Source of the DNA: an uncultured Ignavibacteria bacterium
GTDB taxonomy: Bacteria > Bacteroidota > Ignavibacteria > Kapaibacteriales > UBA961
Direction: 5' to 3'
NCBI GenBank assembly: GCA_937868245.1
Contig: CALMMI010000128.1
Span: 1-18,938, forward strand
Length of the DNA stretch: 18,938 nucleotides
This document shows positions 15,180-18,938 of this stretch, piece by piece (position 1 is the stretch's first letter; each line of letters opens with the position of its first letter). The translations under genes and the position numbers were made by a program. Under the pieces are notes generated by a model, which was not told the DNA's origin, ran no database searches, and worked only from the letters and a program-made list of their open reading frames with translations.

Positions 15180-16190
15180 ATGAAACTACGTCGTTGGCAA
15201 AGCATTGTATGTATGTTGGTAATTGCGCAGGCAGCTTCTTTGAGCTTCCTCTCGGCGCAGCAACGTACCTACGAGATGAAAACCGTCGGGAAACATTCCG
15301 ATGAAGTGTTAGGGGTATTCGTTAACGCAGCGGATACAAAATTTGCTACCTGTAGCTTGGATGAAACGATTAAATTATGGAGTTTACCCGACGGGAAAGA
15401 ACTCAAAACACTAACCGGACACTTGGGTCAAGTAAACAATGTCTCGTTTTCTACAAACGGAAAGTTACTCGCAAGTGCAAGCAGCGACCGTACTGTACGT
15501 ATTTGGGATGTTGAATCCGGAAAACAAAAATCAGTTCTCAATGGTCATACAGCAGAAGTTATCGGTGTGTATTTCAGCCCTGATGCCAACAGCGATTTTT
15601 TGGCAAGTACAAGTTTCGACCAAACAGTTAAACTTTGGGATACAAAATTACAATCGGAAGTAAAAACCTTGCGCGGTCATACCATGCAAGCTAACAATAT
15701 AGCATATAGTTACGACGGAAAATACCTTGCGTCATGCAGCGATGATAAGACAATCAAAATCTGGTCAACAGACCTATCATCCAAAGAACCGATTATGACA
15801 CTTACAGGTCATAATGCTCACGTTCTTACTGCCCTTTTCAGCTTTGATTCAAAATATCTTGCATCAGCCGATCAAGACGGTGTTATCAAAATCTGGAAAA
15901 TACCTTCAGGCGAACTTGCTCGTACAATAAATGCCCATAGCGACTTGGTTCAGGATGTTTCGTTTGCAGCAGACAACCAAACACTTGTAAGCGCAAGTTT
16001 GGACAAAACTGTGAAATTATGGAATGTTCTTACAGGTGAAAACTTGATGACAATGGATGCAGGTGTAGAAGTATGGTCGGTAGATTTAACCAGTAATGCA
16101 CATGTGATTGTGCTTGGATGCGCCGATGGCACAGTACGATTGTTAACTGAAAATGCAAAACCTAAACTACCGAAAAAAGGAGGCAAATAA
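15180..16190 (+). CDS. Exported WD40-repeat beta-propeller protein
   Basis: A 336-residue product with a signal peptide (1-26, MKLRRWQSIVCMLVIAQAAS then LSFLSA; cleavage before QQR). Seven WD40 repeats follow, giving one complete seven-bladed propeller: blades at about 37-68, 79-110, 122-154, 165-196, 209-240, 251-282 and 291-323. Each has the GH...V...F...LAS.S.D.TVK.W pattern, and WD-type ends are seen in RIWD, KLWD and KIWS. It is a binding scaffold in the periplasm or on the surface, with no enzyme domain. Canonical regular WD40 repeats in an exported bacterial protein are less usual than the cytoplasmic forms. The ATG at 15180 is preceded by a GGGG (15167-15170). The next gene begins two bases after its stop, so the two proteins are likely made together and may bind each other. 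Confidence 0.92.
   Translation: MKLRRWQSIVCMLVIAQAASLSFLSAQQRTYEMKTVGKHSDEVLGVFVNAADTKFATCSLDETIKLWSLPDGKELKTLTGHLGQVNNVSFSTNGKLLASASSDRTVRIWDVESGKQKSVLNGHTAEVIGVYFSPDANSDFLASTSFDQTVKLWDTKLQSEVKTLRGHTMQANNIAYSYDGKYLASCSDDKTIKIWSTDLSSKEPIMTLTGHNAHVLTALFSFDSKYLASADQDGVIKIWKIPSGELARTINAHSDLVQDVSFAADNQTLVSASLDKTVKLWNVLTGENLMTMDAGVEVWSVDLTSNAHVIVLGCADGTVRLLTENAKPKLPKKGGK
16178..16183 (+). promoter_or_regulatory. Strong Shine-Dalgarno inside the end of the WD40 gene
   Basis: AGGAGG nine bases before the ATG at 16193, overlapping the last codons of the WD40 gene. It confirms the downstream start and shows the pair is translationally coupled or at least tightly packed. Confidence 0.75.
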
Positions 16191-16192
16191 TT

Positions 16193-16924
16193 ATGAAAAC
16201 ATTTCAACAAACTTTTGTAAAAACTTTCTCTGCTCTTGTTTTAGTGGCTTGTTTGGGATTTATGCCTTCAATGCTTCATGCTCAGATTGGTACTGTAATC
16301 ACTGTTGCAGGGAGTGTACTTGATGAAGTGACTCGCAACCCGACCACTGTAAATGTAGTTTTCAGCGATGAAGCAGGCAACCGTGTTGTCTCTTCACGCA
16401 GCAACTCAAAAGACGGTTCATATTTGGTAACAGGTCTTAAACCGGGTAAAAAGTATAAAGTGAGAATTGAACAACCTGAATTCTTTCAGGCTGAATACGA
16501 AATTCAACTTCCTAACACTTCCAAATACACAGAAATCTCACGTGACTTTTTGGTAAAGCCGCTTGTAAAAGGAACCAGAATTCCTGCACGTGTATCTCCG
16601 TTTGAAGCAAAGAAATCGAAATTACGTGTTGGTGCTAATGAGATTTTAGATGATTTTAAACGCACACTTATTATCAACCCGAATGTGAACATTGAAATTC
16701 AATGCTTCCCTGATAATGATGCAGATAGAGCCGACAATGCAAAACTCACACAGGACAGAGGTAATGCTCTCCGTGAGTATTTTGAAAAAGCCGGTATTTC
16801 AAGCAAACGTATCAGTGTAAAAGCAGCAGAAAATGTGGACAGTATCAATCCTCCACCTGTTCGCAAAGCTGCTAAAGGTAAACGTTATGTTGGTTCTACG
16901 TATTTTGTAGTTTCAAAATTCTAA
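16193..16924 (+). CDS. Exported protein with carboxypeptidase-regulatory-like and OmpA-like domains
   Basis: A 243-residue product. Residues 1-30 are a signal peptide (cleavage MLHA before QIG). Residues about 34-122 look like a carboxypeptidase regulatory-like/CNA-B type beta-sandwich: ITVAGSVLDEVTRNPTTVNVVF, SRSNSKDGSYLVTGLKPGKKYKVRIEQPEFF. Residues about 137-240 are a divergent OmpA C-terminal-like domain. The segment IEIQCFPDNDADRADNAKLT (167-186) plus QDRGNALREYF aligns without gaps to the peptidoglycan-binding loop of the OmpA-family protein encoded at 4198-5847, keeping the key Asp (174), Asn (182) and Arg (189), while the preceding GHT is replaced by CFP. It may bind peptidoglycan and hold the WD40 partner near the cell wall. 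It begins two bases after the WD40 gene and is followed by a strong terminator. Confidence 0.8.
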   Translation: MKTFQQTFVKTFSALVLVACLGFMPSMLHAQIGTVITVAGSVLDEVTRNPTTVNVVFSDEAGNRVVSSRSNSKDGSYLVTGLKPGKKYKVRIEQPEFFQAEYEIQLPNTSKYTEISRDFLVKPLVKGTRIPARVSPFEAKKSKLRVGANEILDDFKRTLIINPNVNIEIQCFPDNDADRADNAKLTQDRGNALREYFEKAGISSKRISVKAAENVDSINPPPVRKAAKGKRYVGSTYFVVSKF

Positions 16925-16945
16925 GTTACAACGATAATAGTCAAT

Positions 16946-16977
16946 AAAAAAAGGAACGAGAAATCGTTCCTTTTTTT
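16946..16977 (+). terminator. Strong intrinsic terminator
   Basis: A perfect 14-bp stem, AAAAAAAGGAACGA (16946-16959) with TCGTTCCTTTTTTT (16964-16977), closed by a GAAA tetraloop and carrying a T7 run. It lies 21 bases after the CRD/OmpA-like gene. The A-tract on the left arm means it could also work on the minus strand, but no minus-strand gene faces it. Confidence 0.92.
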
Positions 16978-16983
16978 ATGAAT

Positions 16984-17018
16984 AAAATACGTTTCGTCCA
17001 AAAAAGAAAGCGTATTTT
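16984..17018. promoter_or_regulatory. Second stem-loop between the terminator and murQ
   Basis: AAAATACG (16984-16991) pairs with CGTATTTT (17011-17018), extended inward by TTTC/GAAA after a one-base bulge, with a ten-base loop. It is six bases after the terminator and 47 bases before the murQ ATG. It could be a back-up terminator (T-rich right arm) or a leader structure; the sequence does not decide. Confidence 0.4.
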
Positions 17019-17064
17019 TGTAATAGTTTACTCTGATAACCTTGCTTAAATTTATAGTAATTCA

Positions 17065-17982
17065 ATGTCTCTTTTCCTCGAAATAACTACATTACCTACT
17101 GAACAGAATAATCCTGTTTCGGCACTCATCGATACGTTCTCTACGCACGAAATTCTTGAGTGTATCAATAGTGAAGATGGAAAAATTGCACAAGCTGTAC
17201 GGAATGAGATTCAATATATAACAAAAGCAGTTGATGCAATTGTTGAGCGGTTTCGCAGAGGCGGACGTTTGTTTTATGTTGGAGCCGGGACAAGCGGTCG
17301 GCTTGGTATTGTGGATGCATCGGAATGTCCCCCAACGTTTGGCGTACCTCCCGAAATGGTTCAGGGAATTATAGCAGGTGGAACACCTGCAATCTTTGCA
17401 GCACAGGAAGGTGCGGAAGATTCTCCGGAAAAAGGTACAGATGAGATTAGAAGCCGTGGAATCACCGATAATGACATTGTATGCGGTATTGCAGCTTCCG
17501 GCAGGACTCCGTTTGTTATAGGAGCATTAAGAGAGGCTAAAGCCAGGGGTTGTTATACAATTTTTGTATCTACAAATTCCCGTGAAAATATTATCAAGAT
17601 GGGAGTAGAAGCCGATACTTTGATATGCCCCAATGTTGGACCTGAGGTTATATCCGGTTCAACAAGAATGAAATCGGGGACTGCACAGAAATTAGTTCTT
17701 AATATGCTTACCACCGCCTCGATGATACGGATGGGTAAAACTTTTGGAAATGTAATGGTTGATTTACAGCTTACCAATGCCAAGCTAAAGGAACGTGCTA
17801 AAGCAATTTTGATAAATCTGACAGGTATCGATTATCAAACAGCAGAAACAATGCTTGAGTTATCCGGTGGAAATGTTAAAACTGCCTTGGTAATGGTTCT
17901 GGCAGATGTAGATGCACCAACTGCCCAAATGCGCTTAAAAGAAAACGACGGTTTTATCAGAAAAGCGATTGTTGATTGTTAA
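17065..17982 (+). CDS. murQ: N-acetylmuramic acid 6-phosphate etherase
   Basis: A cytoplasmic peptidoglycan recycling enzyme that cleaves the D-lactyl ether of MurNAc-6-phosphate to give GlcNAc-6-phosphate and D-lactate. The 305-residue length is standard. The SIS-type sugar-phosphate domain shows FYVGAGTSGRLGIVDASECPPTFG (70-93), AGGTPAIFAAQEGAEDSPEKG (104-124), CGIAASGRTPFVIGAL, and the family signature EVISGSTRMKSGTAQKLVLNML. The catalytic glutamates expected from E. coli (Glu83, Glu114) correspond to Glu87 in ASECPP and Glu115 in QEGAEDS. The C-terminal part has VDLQLTNAKLKERA and a helical tail. It stands alone: a terminator lies upstream and no recycling partners (anmK, nagA, MurNAc transport genes) are in the window. 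Confidence 0.97.
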   Translation: MSLFLEITTLPTEQNNPVSALIDTFSTHEILECINSEDGKIAQAVRNEIQYITKAVDAIVERFRRGGRLFYVGAGTSGRLGIVDASECPPTFGVPPEMVQGIIAGGTPAIFAAQEGAEDSPEKGTDEIRSRGITDNDIVCGIAASGRTPFVIGALREAKARGCYTIFVSTNSRENIIKMGVEADTLICPNVGPEVISGSTRMKSGTAQKLVLNMLTTASMIRMGKTFGNVMVDLQLTNAKLKERAKAILINLTGIDYQTAETMLELSGGNVKTALVMVLADVDAPTAQMRLKENDGFIRKAIVDC

Positions 17983-18060
17983 AGAATGTTAGCGGCAAAA
18001 TATTTAGAAAAATGGAAAGTCTCATTTGAAAAATCTGCATCAAAACCACTATACTAAGTC

Positions 18061-18083
18061 AAGTCAGTTGTTACAACTGACTT
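18061..18083. promoter_or_regulatory. 23-bp near-perfect palindrome before the restriction-modification gene
   Basis: AAGTCAGTTGT (18061-18071) and ACAACTGACTT (18073-18083) are exact reverse complements about a single central base. It is 36 bases before the ATG at 18120 and 78 bases after the murQ stop. As a DNA dyad it suits an operator bound by a dimeric regulator, or self-regulation by the R-M protein. As RNA it could form a hairpin acting as the murQ terminator, though the following T-run is short (CTTTCC). Confidence 0.5.
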
Positions 18084-18119
18084 TCCGTATAAACGTTTAG
18101 AAGGAAAACTGAAAATAAA

Positions 18120-18938
18120 ATGAAGTATCAAAACATAAGAGAAGAAGAACTTAAAAACAAAGTAGCGCAAGATTACTTTTGGAGATACGACTGCACTAAA
18201 ATAATTGGCAACGTTGACTTTTGTGTGTGTATGTTCCAATCCCAAAATCCGCTTTTTGAACAAGAATCGCTATTGTGGGCTGAAGCAAAACAAGGTTCGT
18301 CAGATATTTACAACTCCTTAGTTCAGCTTATATTGACAATAGGCAAAGCAAGAACATTCGACAAGTTTTTACCCCCGGCGATGCTTGGTGCACTTGACGG
18401 TGAAAAAATTGCATTTGTACCATATCAAGACATCCACGAAGTATTTTACCTCAATGACTTCAATTGGAATGTAACGCCTTCAAATCATGACTCAAAAGAA
18501 TTCAAACTAATTCATAAAAGGGTAAAAACAACAATCGAGACCAATGCTCTCCTTTTTGATTACCTTAAGGACGACAAAGAGTTAGAGAAGTTTATCAAAC
18601 AGAACTTCATTGTTGGTAAATTTGGTATGACCAAAACCAAAATTGACAAAAACAATTTTATGGTCATTTATAACAAATGGTTGCAAGCAGTAAAGCCGAC
18701 AATTGCTGTGCATTGGGACATTGCAAAACAAACCGGTATAATCGACGGTGACTTTTATCTAGCTGACCTACTTTCAGAAGAAAACAATACACTAAAGGAG
18801 AAATTGTTTGTTTTACTTAAACAAGACCACTACGAACTCGACCGAAAAGTAAGTGAGTCGGGGCTATTTAGTCATAGCGCTACAACTTTTACCGACAAAC
18901 AAGTAGCTCATACTCAATTTTGGAACCGATATGACCGA
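18120..18938 (+). CDS. N-terminal part of a probable type IIG restriction-modification enzyme (partial, runs off the right edge)
   Basis: The frame is open from the ATG at 18120 to the window end, 273 codons with no stop. Early residues show a PD-(D/E)xK-like nuclease arrangement: Asp33 in IIGNVDFCV and Glu55-x-Lys57 in LLWAEAKQG. Family-like segments follow: SLVQLILTIGKARTFDKFLP, EKIAFVPYQDI, YLNDFNWNVTPSNHDSKEF, NNFMVIYNKWLQAVKPTIAV, GDFYLADLLSEEN and TDKQVAHTQFWNRYDR. I recognise this order from large single-chain R-M proteins in which an N6-adenine methyltransferase follows right after the last motif; that part lies outside the window. Nuclease and methylase in one chain would need no separate partner. 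AAGGA at 18101-18105 is a loosely placed ribosome binding site. Transfer is plausible for such genes but not shown here. Family confidence is good; recognition sequence unknown. Confidence 0.75.
   Translation, partial: MKYQNIREEELKNKVAQDYFWRYDCTKIIGNVDFCVCMFQSQNPLFEQESLLWAEAKQGSSDIYNSLVQLILTIGKARTFDKFLPPAMLGALDGEKIAFVPYQDIHEVFYLNDFNWNVTPSNHDSKEFKLIHKRVKTTIETNALLFDYLKDDKELEKFIKQNFIVGKFGMTKTKIDKNNFMVIYNKWLQAVKPTIAVHWDIAKQTGIIDGDFYLADLLSEENNTLKEKLFVLLKQDHYELDRKVSESGLFSHSATTFTDKQVAHTQFWNRYDR

Noticed and set aside
18054..18263. 69-codon minus-strand frame before and inside the R-M gene
   Set aside because: It overlaps the start of the recognised gene and the palindrome, and it has no family features.

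Overview
The window reads as a chromosomal stretch of a Gram-negative bacterium of moderate to low GC, most likely from the Bacteroidota/Chlorobiota side of the FCB group (a Kapabacteria- or Ignavibacteria-like lineage is my guess). Reasons: an OmpA-type protein carrying thrombospondin type-3 calcium repeats, a secreted WG-repeat protein, a carboxypeptidase-regulatory-like domain joined to an OmpA-like domain, and a MerR regulator of the type common in Bacteroidota. Some genes have clear GGAGG-type ribosome binding sites, which classical Bacteroidota mostly lack, so a deeper-branching relative fits better. No rRNA, tRNA, CRISPR array or intact transposase gene was seen.

Layout. 1-1742 (minus): a secreted WG-repeat protein gene split by a -1 frameshift near 873-876 and running off the left edge. 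1743-2099: divergent intergenic region with a 48-bp imperfect palindrome. 2100-6840 (plus): probable transcription unit of kbl, a 3-hydroxyacyl-CoA dehydrogenase, an OmpA/TSP3 outer-membrane protein and an SPFH membrane protein, closed by a hairpin at 6864-6895. 6987-7544: small exported PsbP-like protein. 7744-14184 (plus): pdxJ, a tRNA-dihydrouridine synthase, a giant tilS fusion and hpt, a block mainly of tRNA modification and nucleotide/cofactor metabolism. 14185-14505: gap. 14506-15036: MerR-type regulator. 15180-16924: a tightly coupled pair, an exported WD40 propeller and an exported CRD plus OmpA-like protein, closed by a strong terminator. 17065-17982: murQ. 18120-18938 (runs off the right edge): N-terminal part of a probable type IIG restriction-modification enzyme, preceded by a 23-bp near-perfect palindrome.

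The most unusual object is the 1351-residue tilS gene. A complete tRNA(Ile)-lysidine synthetase occupies only the last third. It follows about 880 residues of cysteine-free, apparently disordered sequence with two separate repeat families (4 SYWQQ boxes and 7-8 ILPVPADK boxes). The repeats are conserved in protein but scrambled at synonymous positions, suggesting selection on the peptide. The second item of interest is the WD40 / CRD-OmpA pair, whose combined domains resemble the type IX secretion protein PorE split over two genes and lacking its TPR part.
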